DNA of 44,400 bases, taken from contig CASDZI010000008.1 of assembly GCA_949285605.1 (NCBI GenBank), positions 1 through 44,400 of the forward strand. Reading direction: 5' to 3'. Every line of letters begins with the position of its first letter. Within the stretch, counting starts at the first letter, position 1. The notes beneath the pieces were generated by a model. That model was given only the letters and a program-made list of their open reading frames with translations, searched no databases and was not told the origin of the DNA. A program made the position numbers and the translations under genes. Below are positions 7,197-22,100 of this stretch, piece after piece. Source of the stretch: an uncultured Christensenella sp. (GTDB taxonomy: Bacteria > Bacillota > Clostridia > Christensenellales > DTU072).

Positions 7197-10100
7197 TCGG
7201 AGAGGGTAAGCAACGTTGACGAAGGGCCGTCCGGGGACGACGACGACGATGATGTTGTCGAAAAAATCGTCAACCTTACCAACAGCGAGGCCAGAAACCA
7301 CATAATCAAAGCGGTCAACAACATCGACACCACTCCTGTCGACGATCCCGAATGGTTCAATATAGATTTTGCGGTACGTTTCACATTCCATAACTACGAA
7401 AAATCGGGAGAGGTTTATACCGACGTTCCGGCGACGAGCATAGACTACAACATCGTCGTCAAAGGCGCTTTCAATCTGAAGGATAACTCTGCCAGCGCCG
7501 TTTTCATAGAGATCAAAGACGTCTATTCCAACCAGGTCAAGGTAGGCGTTTACTATTACGATTCCACGCTTTATCTCGACATAGGCGGGAAAAAATATTA
7601 TACCGAACAGCTCAATATGAGTCAGCTGGGAGGTTTGCTGTGGAAGTTGCTGGAGTCTACCGGAATAGACATAGTGCCTTTTATAGGTAACGCCCTCGGC
7701 GGACAGCTCGATATAGACAATACCGACATCACCGGTCTTATTTCCATTGCGTGGGGTATTCTTTTCAACAAAGAAGCCAACCTTACGTATACAGCCGACG
7801 AAAAGACGCAATATATCAATCAATATCTCAATATTGATATGATTATGGGAATGATTATGGAAGGGCGTATCAATATCGGCGGATTCATCGATATTGAAAT
7901 TTCCTGGGAGGCCTTCGGATTGCCTGATCTCGATCCGTTGCTCAGGCAGGTGCTCGGCTTCGGACTTCAGGACATCATCGACAAAGAATGGCCCTCGATG
8001 ACCTTCGAACTTTCTGCGATAACTCAGAAAGAGCCGGTAAAGCAGGCCGACGGAACCACTAAGGAAGATTACGTTTTCAACGGACTCGGCATAGACATCA
8101 CCTGCGAAACCGGCGAGTACGACGTCGATATAGACGTGACGCCTTTCAAAATGGGCGTCGGCAACACCAATACTGTACAAATGGACCTTGCCGGATACAA
8201 TTTCGGGTCGGCGGGGAAAGACAGCGTTTACGAAGAAGGCAGCCTGACCAATCTGGAACTCAATCTTCAGCTCGGAGTGGACAGCGAAGAAGACGAGGAA
8301 CTGACTATTTCCAGTATCCTCGGCAATATGCTCGGAGACCTCGGGGCGGTGGGGCAGATACCGCTGAAGATATCGGGCGGTTCCCATTACGTATTCGACG
8401 TTAAAGTGGCGGCAAGCATCGACTTGTTCGACAACGCCAACAACAAAGCTCAAGTCACGTTCAAATATAACGACGCCGACGTGTTTTCATTGTATCTTGC
8501 GCCCGATCTGCAGTTACAACAGGGCAGTTCCGTCCTTTACAGCACGCTTTACATAGACACCTCCAATCTGACCAGCGGAGGGACGCAGCTCATTCCGCAG
8601 CTGAAACTTCCCAATCTCAATCTTACGCAATTACTCGCCGGAACGCCGGAATTGCCGGGTCTTTTGGGCGATTACATGAAATATCTCGACCCGTATTACG
8701 CCAACACCACCACGGCAACCAGGCCGAGTAACGCCGACGGCGAAGAGGGAGGCGGGCTGGATATTATGGCTCTCCTCAACGTGCTTCTGACTTCGGACGG
8801 CGCGGGAGGATTCAAATATCTGACCTTCCCCACCGAAGAAAGTTCGATTTTCTCTTTGCATTTCGACAACGACGGTATCAATTCCCTTCTCGGTATGTTC
8901 ATGGAAGGGGTGAGCATAGGGGTGCACGGGATAGAGCTGAGCGTGGATTTCGACGATCCGTTCGATTCCGTCCGTCTTAACCTCAACGTCACCGAAGGAC
9001 TGACCGTCCACGCCGGCATAGGCAGGGACAACGCCGACGGAACGTACTCGACGGGTCTTTCCTATTTCGTGGAACCCGATTTCGAAATGGAGGCCATAGG
9101 TATCGATTCCGACGGAAACGTCACCGAAAACGCCGAGGCGTTGCGGGGCGAATACAAGTCTATGAGCGGTTCTCTCGATTACGGGGCGACCATTACGGGC
9201 AACTTTACCATAGGCTCTACCGGCGGATCGGAAATAGATCTGTCGGCGGTGGTGGGCGCTTTGGTGGAAAACGTCTTCCTGACCCTCGGAATAGAGACGA
9301 GCAGCGCTCTTTCGGTGGAATACGAATTGCAGGCGGGCGTCAACCTCCTCGATTTCTCGCAGGTAGGCGTTATACTCGATTTGTATCTTCTCGAGGACGG
9401 GACGCGTAAAGGATATCCTTTCCTTTCGATATATTATTCCGGCAACGAAGACACTCTGTTCATCAATCCCCAGGTAAACGAAGAAGAGGATATGGTGACT
9501 CAGCTTCACGGCAAATTGCCCATAACCAAAATCGTGGACGGAGCAATCCCGAAAATTTCCATACCTAACCTGGGGCTTAAGGACGTATTAAGCGGAATGG
9601 GGCTGGATCTTTCCGGGTTGGAAGGAATTCTGGGCGGAATGAACGCCGATTTCGCCTTCAACGTGGACGAAGAAACCGGCGAAGTGGACGCAGGGACCGA
9701 CGGAAATAATATCCTCGACATTGCCGCAGGAGCGCTCGACGGTATCGTGGTGAACGACGGAGTGCTGGAAGTTCTCATAAACGCCGAAGTTTTGGGCGTG
9801 CTGTTACAGCTTATGAATATGGACCTTACCGGGGATCTTCCCAAGGTCAACGGTAACCTCGCCATTCATCTCGGCACCGAGATACTGAGAGATCCCGAAG
9901 GCAGACCTCTTTACGAACAGACCGTAACGGATGAAGAAGGGAACAAGACGACCTATATATTCTCCATAAATTACGATGACGAAGGCGACCTCTTTTTACT
10001 TGACAAAGAAGGCAACGTCGTCAGCGACAATTGGCCCGTGGACGTTTCCAAAGCAATCCCCCATCTTAAAGACAGAGAACTTATAAAAGCGCATCTCGGC

Positions 10101-13100
10101 ATACTGGACAGCACCGGGAAAGAAATCGAAGCGTTTTATCTCGATCTCAAATTACTGGATACCGTTACGGTCAAGAAAGGTTCCGATCTTACCTTTGCCG
10201 GCGGCGGACACAGTTCGGCGTCGTACACTTCGCTCACCGACTGGGTGGCGTCGCTTGTCATATCCGTCAACGTGGAACTGGAACTTTCGGTGGACGCAAC
10301 CGACGCCGAAACCGTGCCCGATAAGCTCAATCAGGCCCTCGGCAAAATGCTGGAGGACCTCCTCGGCACCGACGCTGCCAGCGGAGCGTTTATCGATCAG
10401 CTTATCAGCAGTCTTGCCATTAAATTCAAAAACAATTATTTCTACGAAAACGGTTTGCACGTGGGTATAGCCGTGAAAGGCAACATCGACATCAACGATT
10501 TGTTCGCAAGCAATATAGCCGTGGTTATTTTCGACAAGACCATTCTCGACAGTAACGGTTATACCGCCGCAGACAACAGGACTTACGCCGTTATCGCAGG
10601 CGTTTACGTGGAAGACGGCAAAGGATACATCGACCTTTCCTATCTCGGCATCAATCCCCTTGCCATAACCGACCTCGAAGGTACTTACGTCGGCGCAATC
10701 GCTCTTTTGTGGAATAGTATGTATAACGATACGAGCGACCTCAACATCGACTTTTCCGACAATTATCAGTCCAAACGGGATCTGATGGATTTCGTTATGA
10801 AGGAGACCGTCTTTAATTACTTCTTCGAGAATTTCTATATTCAGAACGGTTACCGTAACTCTTATCCCGAAACGGCGTATAAATATCTCCTGCACGACGA
10901 CGGATATATTTATCTGTATTATCTGACGAGCTTCTCCAACTATTTCGACTACACGTCCCGTTCCAACGATATTTATCTGAAAACCGAAGGACGTTATTAT
11001 ACCGTTAAGGACGGGGTTATCAGCATATTTAATTCCAACGGAGATCTCTTTACCTCCATAGAACCCTTTATGCTTCCCGACGGGCCTTTGCGTATAAGCG
11101 TGGCTCAACTCGAAGAAGAGGCCAGAGAACAACGCAGGGAAGAAGCGGAAAGCACCGGTCAGGAACCGCCTAAGGAAATAGATTTTACCGACCTTCTGGA
11201 GAGCGAGGCGTACTCTTATTACGGCGATATTGTGACTAAATACGCCGGCATTTGGCAGGCGACCATAGCGCAGCCCAACCTCGACGGTTCGGTGAAAGCG
11301 CTTATGGATGCCGGACTTGCCGAAACGATAGCCGAAATTAAAAATTACGAAAGGGCGGTTATCGAATATTACGACAGGACCTCTCTTGAGTCTTCGGTGG
11401 CAGGCGAACTGATAAATTATATAAGAAAAGAATATTCTTCGAAATATGCCAACGCAACCAGCGTGGCGATAAGGAACTCCGAGGAATTCAAGACCCTTTT
11501 CCCGCAATGGGTGGAAGACAGAATTGTTTCCGAAGTCAATAAGGCTTATGAGTCGAGAGGCGTCAGCGTGGAAGAATTGCAGGCGGTCACTTATTTCCGC
11601 ATGAGAACGGTCAAGGTGTTCCGTGACAGTCTGGTCATTCCCGGCGAGACCGCAACCCAAGCCGTCAACGTGGCGAGCATGAGCGCTTTAAGGTATATTC
11701 TCACCCCCGCTCTGAACGCCGCTTACCGGCCGTATGAAATAAATCCCTCCAACGCCGCCATCGAAAATCCCAACCGCATAGCGTTGCAGGTCATCTACAA
11801 TTCCGGAAAAGTCTCCCTGGAACTCGGGAACACCGTTATTACGGGCGTTCTCAATATGCTCGGTTTCGGAATGGTGACGGAATTCATTACCATAGACATT
11901 ATAAAACTGGAAGTGGACACCAATAACGGGTTGGAACTCGAAGTAACGGTGGGACTGGACAGCGTTTATACGATAGGTCTCGGGCTCAATCAGCTCAGGG
12001 CGAGCGTCGATCCCGACAAGCGTGCCGATTACGCCGTGACCGTTAACAAAGACAACTTCGCTCCCGAAAGCACTACCGACGGAGTGCCCGATGCGGTACA
12101 CGTGGAAGTGGGCGGATCGCTGTTTATCAAGAACAAACTCGGAGAAAGCGGAATAAAACTCAGTAACGACTACAATTTTACCGAAACCGTAGCCGCTATC
12201 TTCAATAACTCTGTTTTCAATAAATCCGATCTCGACGCAATATATGCGCAGATAGAAGAAGAAAACAAAGACGTGACCATGGCCGAAAAAGCCAAAAAAG
12301 TCGCAGCCTGGAAACGTCTTGCTTCAATGGAACTTACCGAGGCGGAAAGGGAAGAACTCGATATACGTTACGGTTGGGCGGTTAAGGACATAGCCGCAAA
12401 CGTGGACGAGATAGAAGAGTGGTACGATGCGGTGCCCGGCGACGACACCCACTACGCTCTGGCGTGGGATTACCTGGTGGAAAATTCCATTATGGTGGAC
12501 CTCAACGGACTCGGAATGGATATTCTGGCTCAATTTTTGGGAGAAATGGACGACAGCCTCGATTTTAACATCGACGTATGGCTGGACTTCTCCAATATTT
12601 ACCGCAGCGTTCTCAAAGTGGAAATAGTCCGCAGTCTTATCGGAGAAGAGAAAGAAAGCGCTCTGACTTTCATTTACGACGGCAGCGACGTGGACGTCGG
12701 CGCTTCCAGTTTTGCCGGCGACGTTTACGTTTCCACCGACATATTCAGCATCGGCGACGTCGTTTTGCGTAACGTGACGGGCGTTATAAACGGTATTATG
12801 GAAGTTTTCGACTCCACCTTCATAACCGCTCTCGGCAACGCCATAGACAAATTCATAGGGATTGCGCCAAACACCGCTTCCAACGCTCCGGTATCCGGGA
12901 AAGGCTCCGACACCGTTTACAATGCGGCGGCTCTTGCGGATGCGGATTTAGCCACTTATCTCGATATTATGTTCAACGACGGCAGTCTCGGAATTGCCGT
13001 CACCAAAGCCACCCTCATCAGCGTAATTGCTCTTGCGGGAGTGGATCTGACCGAAGCGTTGCGGAATATCGATTTCGGAGCGGACATTTCGGTAGGATTC

Positions 13101-16100
13101 AAGGGCGACCTCAACCTTTCCGCCAGCGTATACCTCGATACCGAAGGCGAAGTGGTGGCAGAAGGCGGTCACGCTACCGAGATAGGCTTGACCATAGGGA
13201 ATATCAACGCAGACTTCGACGATTCTCAAATAATCACCGAAGAAGATAAGAACAAAGACTATGCCGAGGTGGAAGAATTCACCACCGTAGGATTGCATTG
13301 GGGAGGACTTGCTTCCTTCAAACTCAGCAATCTGACCAAGAACTTTAACTTCGACTATGCGGTTAAGATGTTCACCAACTACTGGTTGGACGGACGCGAT
13401 CCCGAAATAGGCTTGCAGCTCGACGTGGACGGAAAATTCGAACAGACCACCTATTTCTCCATCAACGCCAACGTCAACCTTACCACGCTTAAGGATCTTA
13501 AGAACATAGAACTTTACCTCAATCTGACTTCTCAGGGCAATCAGGATATTTACGACAGTCTTGCTCCGAGAAGGACTATGATGCAGTCCGTTCTCGCGGA
13601 AGCTGACGGGAACAAGGTACTCGCCTGGAACCTTCTCAAGGCCAGACTTGCTTCCGCCGTGCCCGGAACCGAAAGTTACAGCAAGGAACTGGAAATCCTT
13701 GACGACTATATCTGTTATATCAGAATGATAGAGATAGAAAACGAAATGCTCGGACGTTATCCCAACGAAACCGAGAGACTTACCGCCTCGTGGAACGAAT
13801 TATACGGACTTGCGGGAGATTATTATCTCGGTAATGCGGTTTCGTTGTATATCGTACTCGACGCAGAGGGCGTAGCGGACGTTTACCTCAATCTCGGGTT
13901 CCTCGGAGTGGAAAAAGTCAAGTTAAGTAACGTAAGTTCCATTTTGATAGCTTTAGGCGAAGCGTTCGGAATAGACTGGGGCGAACTCCTCGGCAGAGGA
14001 ACTTCCGACGCGTCCGGCGCAAGCAACGCCGACCTCGCCGCCGCATATGCCGACGTGGCGGACGTTATCGCAAGAGAAATTATTCTCAGCGTCACCACCA
14101 AAAAAGGCTCGGATATGTTGATGCTCAAAGTCACCGGCGGAGCGATCTACGCTCTGGCTGCCGCTCTCGGACTCGACATAGAAGAATATTTCAACGTTTA
14201 TACCCCCGAACTCCGTATTTCCGCCCTCGGAGAAGACTTGGTCAAGTTCAACCTCGGATTGGAAAATCTGTTCGATTTGTCCATAGAAGTGAACTATCCG
14301 CAGTTCAGTCTCACCGATAAACTCGACCTCGTCATCAACGAGGACGAATACACCGTTATCGACGAAGAATGGGCCACCGACATGAAACTCTTTATGGAAG
14401 GGGCTCTCGTGCTCGGAGCCGAGGGCGAAAACGACGCTACCTCTCCCGAAGATATCACTTCTCTCAATTTCGGCGATCTTTTGAGAGCTTTGCTCGGCGA
14501 CGAAAGTTTTGCCGTGGACGTTATCCTCAACACCTTGGAGAGCATAGGAGCGGACCTTACTTTCTATCTGGAGATAAAAGCCAACATAATGCAGATCTAT
14601 CAGACCGCTGCGGCTATAGACCCGAATGCGGAACTGGATATTTTGCAGCTTCTCAGCGCTTCCGGCGTGGAAATGTTCCTGGAAATAGTCAACCGCAGGG
14701 AAGGCAGCGACGGATTGATAATAGAAGACCTTATTCTCGGTATATATCTCGTCAAAGAAACCGCTCCCGACGGTATGAGCGAATATCTCTCGCTTTATCT
14801 CGACCTTTCGGCGTTCCATGTGGGAAGGATAAAGGTAGCCGACTTCGAATCCACCGCAAAAGACCTTATCGATAAGGTAGGAGATCTTTTCGGAAGCGAA
14901 GAAGAAACCGTTCCCGACGCATCCAATTCTTCCGTCGAGGAAGACGAGGACGATTCATTTGAGGAAGACGAGGGCGATAAGGAGATTATCGACGGCGTTT
15001 ACGCCGAAGACAAACCCGCTATGGATTTGTTCCGTTTCCTTATTTACCTTAGAACTGCGGCTTCCGAAACTTACGGGACCATAGATTATAACGATTACTT
15101 CGCCAAGTCCCCCGTTCGTCCCTCCAACGCTCCCGGCACGACGACGACCAAGAGTCTCGCCGACTTTATACATGCGACGATAGGAGACGGTTACGGCTTT
15201 ACCGTGACGGCGGCCTCCAACGTCCTTATCAAACTTCTCGAAGAAGCGTTCAACGACGAGAAGAGCCGTTTTGCAAGGAGTTTTGCCGACCTCGTGGAAA
15301 CCATGTACGTGGCGGAAAGGGAAAACGCCAAAGCGGTGGCGACGGCTATAAAGCTCCGTATGGAGCAGTTAATCGTGGAAACCGGCGGTGAAGATAACGT
15401 GTATTACGCCTGGGACAGCATGCTGGAAAGCCAGATGCTGGATACCGAGCATTACATTATTGCAGAAGATATCTATAATAAATTAGTTCAGAACAATATT
15501 TCCGGAGCGACTACCAACAAGCTCAAGGAGCTCGCCTGGGAGGAATTTTATGACGCCATAGAGGCGGAAATTGCCGCATTAAACGCCGAAATAGAAGACG
15601 AAAACGTCATCGAAGGGGAAATAAAAACCATTTCCGAAGAGTTTACGAGTTATTACGTCGAAGGGTTGTCTTTGGACAGCTATATCGAATCGATGCACGT
15701 CAAACTCGACGCACTGACCGCTTCCTACGAGCAAGCCGAGGAGACCGTCAACGGAATGAGCGGCGTTTCGTCGGATGACAAACCCATTTATATCAACCGT
15801 TACGCCTTCGAATATTTCACCAACCGCTTCAACTGGCCGACGGAAGAAATAGAGAAATACGAGGAAATTTACGATAAATATTATAAGGAAAACGCTTCCA
15901 GCGAACTGCTTGCGTCTTCCTACAGCTGGACGGAAATAAGAGCCTCCATACTCGCTTCCTACAATACTTTGCTGTCCGCACTTCGCTACGTCAACCTCGA
16001 CGTCGCTTATTCGCAATTCGATGTGGCGATAACCGATCGTCCCAACTACGAGGATTACGCCTCCGAAGAGGACTATATCCTCGACAACAACGTATTCATC

Positions 16101-19100
16101 ATAAGCGAAGGCCGTTACTCCGGATATGCCACCGACCTTACTTATAACTGGAAAGCCGTGGCTTGGGAATATCTCGTGGAAACCGGCGGTATCGACAAGA
16201 CCCTTGCCGAGCAGTATATTTCCGCAATAAAGACGGAATACGTCGCTAACGCTCAAGGACTTCTCGGTGAAAACGAATACCGTTACGCCGCTTGGAAGTA
16301 TCTCAACGAAGACGCAAAACGGATTTTCGAAGGGACGAGAAGTTACTATTATCTCCTCCGCAAGCGTGCCGAACTCAACGACGAAGGCGCCACCGTTTAC
16401 GTCTGGTATAAAATGGATAAAGAGAAGGACTACAGCGCCACTCTCGACGAAATTTACGAGAATTCCTATTCCATGATGCCGCAACTCATAGTCGACGCCG
16501 TCAACGAGGACGGAAGTCTCACGTTGGGACTTCTCTATGACAGTTCCATCATCAACGTGGACGCCGACGTCGCCAATCTTTACTTCAAAGTCCTGTTCAA
16601 GGGCGCAGGCATCAAGATAGCCGACAGCGATCTGTCCCACACCGTTTTGGTTACCGAAACCGACGAGAACGGGAAACCTGTTCAGGTGGAAAAGGAAGAA
16701 GCAGTCAACGCCGAGTACCTCAACGCAAAAGACTTCGACGTCATCGACGAGAACTTCGGTTTTGTGTATGCGAAGATGGAGATCGACTTCGGTATTTCCA
16801 TGGACGAAAATTCCGTTTACGACTTCAGCGACCTGGTGAACACCATCCTTTCCGGAGCGGGACTCGACCTGGTGTTCAACGGACAAAAACTGGATATCGC
16901 TCCCGTACTGAGCATTCTCAGCCAGGTGGGCGAAAACTTCCGTCTGTCGCTGGAAGCCAGAGTCAATCTGTTCTCCCTCTTCGACAGGGATCTCTCCAAT
17001 ACCGACATTTCTCTTACGTTGTTCTCGCTCGACGACAACGGCGTGTACGATCCCGTGAAAGATATGGTATTGCAGTTAGTGTTCGGGACCATGCTCGACG
17101 AAGAAGGCACGGAAGTCAACTTCGTTTACGTGGACGCTTCCAGGTTCAACATACAGCGTCTTTACGTCAAGAACGCTCTCGATTACATCAAACAGCTTAT
17201 CGGGCAGAACGCTTATCCCGTAGGTTACGACGTAGCTAACGGCGGTTCCGTCTCCAAGACCATAATCGCAGCGGCGATGGCGGACGTGCTTTCTGCGGAA
17301 GAAGGAGAAAAGACCATATTCGATTTCTACGCCGAAAACGCTCCCGCCGGAACGGTCAATCCTTCGGTGGACATCAACCTTGCCCAGAGCGGAATGGCTA
17401 TACAGATAGCCTCCAACGCCATTTACACCTTACTCGGGTTCCTCGGAATGGGAGACATCAAGAGTATGATAAGCCAGGTGGGCGATCCCAGCGTTAAACT
17501 CGATATCTTCAGCGTGGCAACGTACGGCGACGACGACAGCGTGCCGACGGTTTACGACGACGGAGACAGGGACGTTATGCGCTTCCAGCTCAATTTCGAC
17601 AGCATCAACGAAAACGGAGTTTCCACGCAAAGAGGAATATCTCTCAAGCTTGCCCTGCATAACGTGGAACTGAGCCTTGCGCAGGATAAATACATAGATT
17701 TCGACGGCAGCGTGCTGGAAAGAGACGAAAACGGCGATCCGATAGATTTTGCCGAAGTGGACGGAATACTCCCCAGCGTAAATCTCAGCACCACTCTTTA
17801 TCTCGAAGTAGATGCCGGAGTAACCACGGGTACCAACCTTTATCAGGATCCCGTCGCTTCCATTATGGAAAAGTATCTCGGCGGACTGATCATCGATCTT
17901 GCGCTTTACATCGCCAACAAACAGAAGATAACTTTCGCTCTCGACATCGAAGCCAACCTCGACTTCGGTAACGGCGAAGATACGAATTATTTAGAGCATC
18001 TTATCAGCGGTTCCACGCTCAGGATAGCTCTGAGAATTTACCGCACCGGCGATAACATTTCCACCGATCCTACCAAGGAATGGGCGGTAATTTACTATTA
18101 CAACGGCAATCTTTACATCGATTTGCGTAACCTCAACAGCGACAGAGTCTACGTCGCCGACGCAGGCAATATGCTCTTCGGCAGCGCAGACGACGCCACG
18201 AACAGGGCTTTGTTTGCGGCGGTGGACGAATTGCGGAACGCCACGCTGACCGGTGCGACCTTGGGTGTGGACGCACAGATCAACGGCGAAGGATTGTTCC
18301 TCATCGTCAAAAAGACGGCTATAGCCGCTCTGCTCAGGATACTCGGTTTCGGCGGGTTCGACATATTCCCCGACGCCGCCATTCAGGTTTACGCCAAAGG
18401 CGTAACGGTCAGCGAAGGCGTAAGCAGTCTGGAGCTGGGCCTCGGACTCGCCATGGGCGAGAACATCGCTACCGGCACCACCGACATCAATCCCATTTTG
18501 GGTCTCGGTATCCGTATAAGCGGACTTTACGTCGGATTTACCAAGTCCGATATCAATCTCACCAACACCGAGGACTATAAACGTATCGACCGTGTGGATA
18601 CGTTGTATTTCAATACTCAGATCGTACTCAACATAACCGACGACAAGGGCGTTTACGGTTTGGGCGGACTGTTGCAACTGATGAAAGACAAGGGTTATCT
18701 CGACCTCAACGCTTCTCTCGGTATTGCCGCAACCATAGATCCGGTCATCGAATTCCTCGAATCCATAGACTCCACCCTCTACGTCAATATCGCCCTCACC
18801 GTCAATATCAAGTCCATACTGGAAGACCTGCAGGGACAGATCGAATTCCTGACCGACGACGGACAGGGCGGGAAGAGACTTCTTCTCAGCCTTTCCTACA
18901 TAAGAGGCGACGCATACATCGACGCCGAGGGCATCAGCAGCAGCAACTTCTATCTCGGCAAGGTCAAGATAGGCGGACTGTTGGATCTTCTCGGGTTGTT
19001 TACCGGCGAAGACGCTTCGGAATCGGCGCAGAACACCTACGCTAAGATAAAGGAATACCAAGATGAATTCTCCGATCACACGATATCGAGCTTTGCCGAC

Positions 19101-22100
19101 GTGAACAACAAGGTAAACGGCACCATCAACATTATAGGCGACATAATAGAAGGTATCAGCGTCGAGCTCGTCAACGGAGCGATATTCGGACTTCTCAAGC
19201 AGTTCCTCGGTGCGGATATGAAAGAACTCATCGACAACGTGGAGACGATGGTCAATACCGCCATCAATCCTTCTCTCGTGGTCAACGTCGATCCGTCCAT
19301 CACCGTGCTTATCACGATGAAGCTTCCGTCTACCGATTACAACACGCAGCCCGAAGTCACCGAAACGCTGGAAGCGTTGCAGGACGCTTTGGAATACTGG
19401 TATCCCGACGCCGGCGAGCAATGGATGGTCTATCCCGACGAGATATGGAGACAACTCGCCGAGGGAAGTAAACTTTACGAGTATTACGATATTCCCAGCG
19501 TGGAAAAGATAAACAAGGTAAACGAGTGGATCAACACTTCCAAACCTAAAGCGGCGGAAACCTTCCAGGCTATGCGCAACCGTTTCCCGAAAGTATCCGA
19601 AAGTCAGATTTACGTGCTGACCTACGAATACCTGATGATCGAAATATACGGCGACATATCGATGCGGACGTCCTACGGCTACGGCGAGGCGTTTAACGAC
19701 GACGACAAGGTTTCGGGCGTATACGATCATAGCGAAAAACTCGAGACTTTCCTCAACGAACTGATGAAAGCCTACGTTTGGGATGAGTTCTATGCCTCCG
19801 TTACCGACGTGGAAATGCGCAGCGAACTGGATAAGAACCTCGCTCTTGCCGACGGAGACAAGGCAAAAGCCTTCGGAACTACGGTAGGAGGGGACTTTAA
19901 GGAACTGGCGGAAGCGTTGCAGAACCTTTACAAAGGGAACGAATACGTCGTTTACGTAAATAATCTCAGAAACAACAATCCCGGAACTACCGACGTTACG
20001 ATCTACCGCAATCTCGTACAGGGCTTGATGAGGGTTATGTTTGCGACGGAGGACGCATATCTTTCCTATTTGTCCGAACAGATCACCTCTACCGCCGACG
20101 GCACCACGGTATATCTTGCCCGCTACGAGGAACTTTATATTTACCAACGCGCCCGTGCGTGGGAAGCCTACTACGAAATAGCCGACGTTTACGAAAAAGC
20201 GGTTATGGATTCGGCATTTGCGTATGCGGAAGGCAAATATCCCGGGGCGAGCCTTACCGAACTTCAGGCGTACGCTTTCGATAAATACAAATCCGACCTT
20301 CAGGACGACGCCACCATCTTCGAACAGGCGTTGACGGCGGACGACGTGAACGTGTTGAAATTCGTGGTATGGAACGAAATGAACCGTTATTACTATTACG
20401 AGGAAAGTCCCGTGGAGGGACTCGATATCGACGACGTCCTCGATATGGTCGCCATAGCCGATGCGGTGCTGGAAGCGGTCAAAGCCTACAGTCTGACCAA
20501 CTCCGTCATTCTCGACGAATATCGGGAAACCGCATTCGCTTACGACATCCTCTTCGACGAAAAATCGGCGTTTGAGGCAGCCGACGAGTATTTCGAGGGG
20601 ACAGCGAGCGAGATACTCCGTGCCATCAGGGCGAAAGCGGCGGAGATCCTCGCCGGTTGCGACCGTCCCAACATTTCGCAAAGCGTGACGGTCGGAGACA
20701 ACGCCACCGAATACGAAAAGAGCAGTAAGTTCGTTTCTCTTCTTTCTCAGTACGAAGCGAAATTAGCTTTACTGAGAGGAAACGGCAACGAAGTTATACA
20801 GATCGACGCCTATTCCGACGGATTCTCGATAAAATCCGACGCTTGGGACAATCTGATCGCCCTCGAAATGCAAAGCATCGTGCCCGAAGTGACGATTTCT
20901 TCGGAAACCGGCGCCACCAATTCCGGTTACGCTCAGAGCAACAAGGACAACGGATACGAAGCCAATCCCGCAGTTTACTTTGCCGAACTCGGAATTACGC
21001 TCGAGAACGATCTGTTGAAACTGTATCTTATTTATAACCAACTCCGTACCGATTCCGCCGACAAGAGCCTGTTCGACGCCGCCGACGAATACGCTTCCGA
21101 TACCGCAAACATCGGGAACGCCACGTCGATTTGCGCCAACAACGGTTACGGTGCGGACGGATATTTGGTGGAATACTACCGTGGAGCCCGTGCTTTCGCA
21201 AGGTATCTGTATCTGAGGACGGAGGCGTTTACCGAAGAGGAACTCGCCGTCGTTGCCGATATAGCCGAAGGAAATTACGGAGCGGTGTCTTACGTTACTT
21301 ATTTCGATAAGTTTGCCTCTTACGTCGGAATCGGCAAAGACCACGCCAATAATATCACCAAGGCCGTAGGTATCGTAAACGACATTTACGAAACGCTCAG
21401 GGAAGCCTACGAAGAAGAAAACGAGGCGATAAGAAAACAAATTAACGAAATCATCGGCGAAATAATGGCGGACACCGCCGTCAATATCCCGTCCTTATCG
21501 ACGGCTGTCACCGCAGGCGACGTCGAAAACGTCAACGGGTTGAAGCTTTATCCCGTTTATCTTGCGTTTGCCACCGTCATAGAAAAATACGGCGAGACCG
21601 ACGCTTATGTTTCCGATGCGTTGACCTTTGCGGCAAATTACACTTCCGTAACCGACTTCGAACGTCTTGCCATAGCTTACGGCAGGTATCTCAGAAGATG
21701 CGAGCTGGCGTCTCTCAACGACAGAGTGAGCGAAGCCGAAGGTTACGCCAACGACTACACCAACGGCAGGTACGATTCCGTAAACGCCGCCGTCTGGAAC
21801 GGATATATGACCTCTTACGTCGGAGACAACACCCGTCCCGAAGAAATCAAGACCGAGAGCGCCCGTATTTCCAAACTGTTTACGCAACTTAATAACGAGT
21901 ATTACGTCAAGCGTTACGCTTGGGACGACTGGTACCGTCTCAGTTCCACTATCGACAGAATAAACGAAATGAACGATATGCTTTACGCAAAAGTGTTCGA
22001 GTTTATGTATGACGATATAGGGTCCATAGTGTCCGACGTTATCATAGCCGCCGCAGACGACGACATATTCAGCGGAATGAACGTGGTAAGTTCGCTCGCC

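Noticed and set aside
17991-20681. Long antisense open frames inside the giant gene (also 28365-30860, 23211-25412, 37959-39239)
   Set aside because: They lie opposite an evident coding frame, have no ribosome binding site or recognisable domains, and are low-complexity mirror images. The sense strand seldom uses TTA, CTA and TCA codons, which removes stop codons from the opposite strand.
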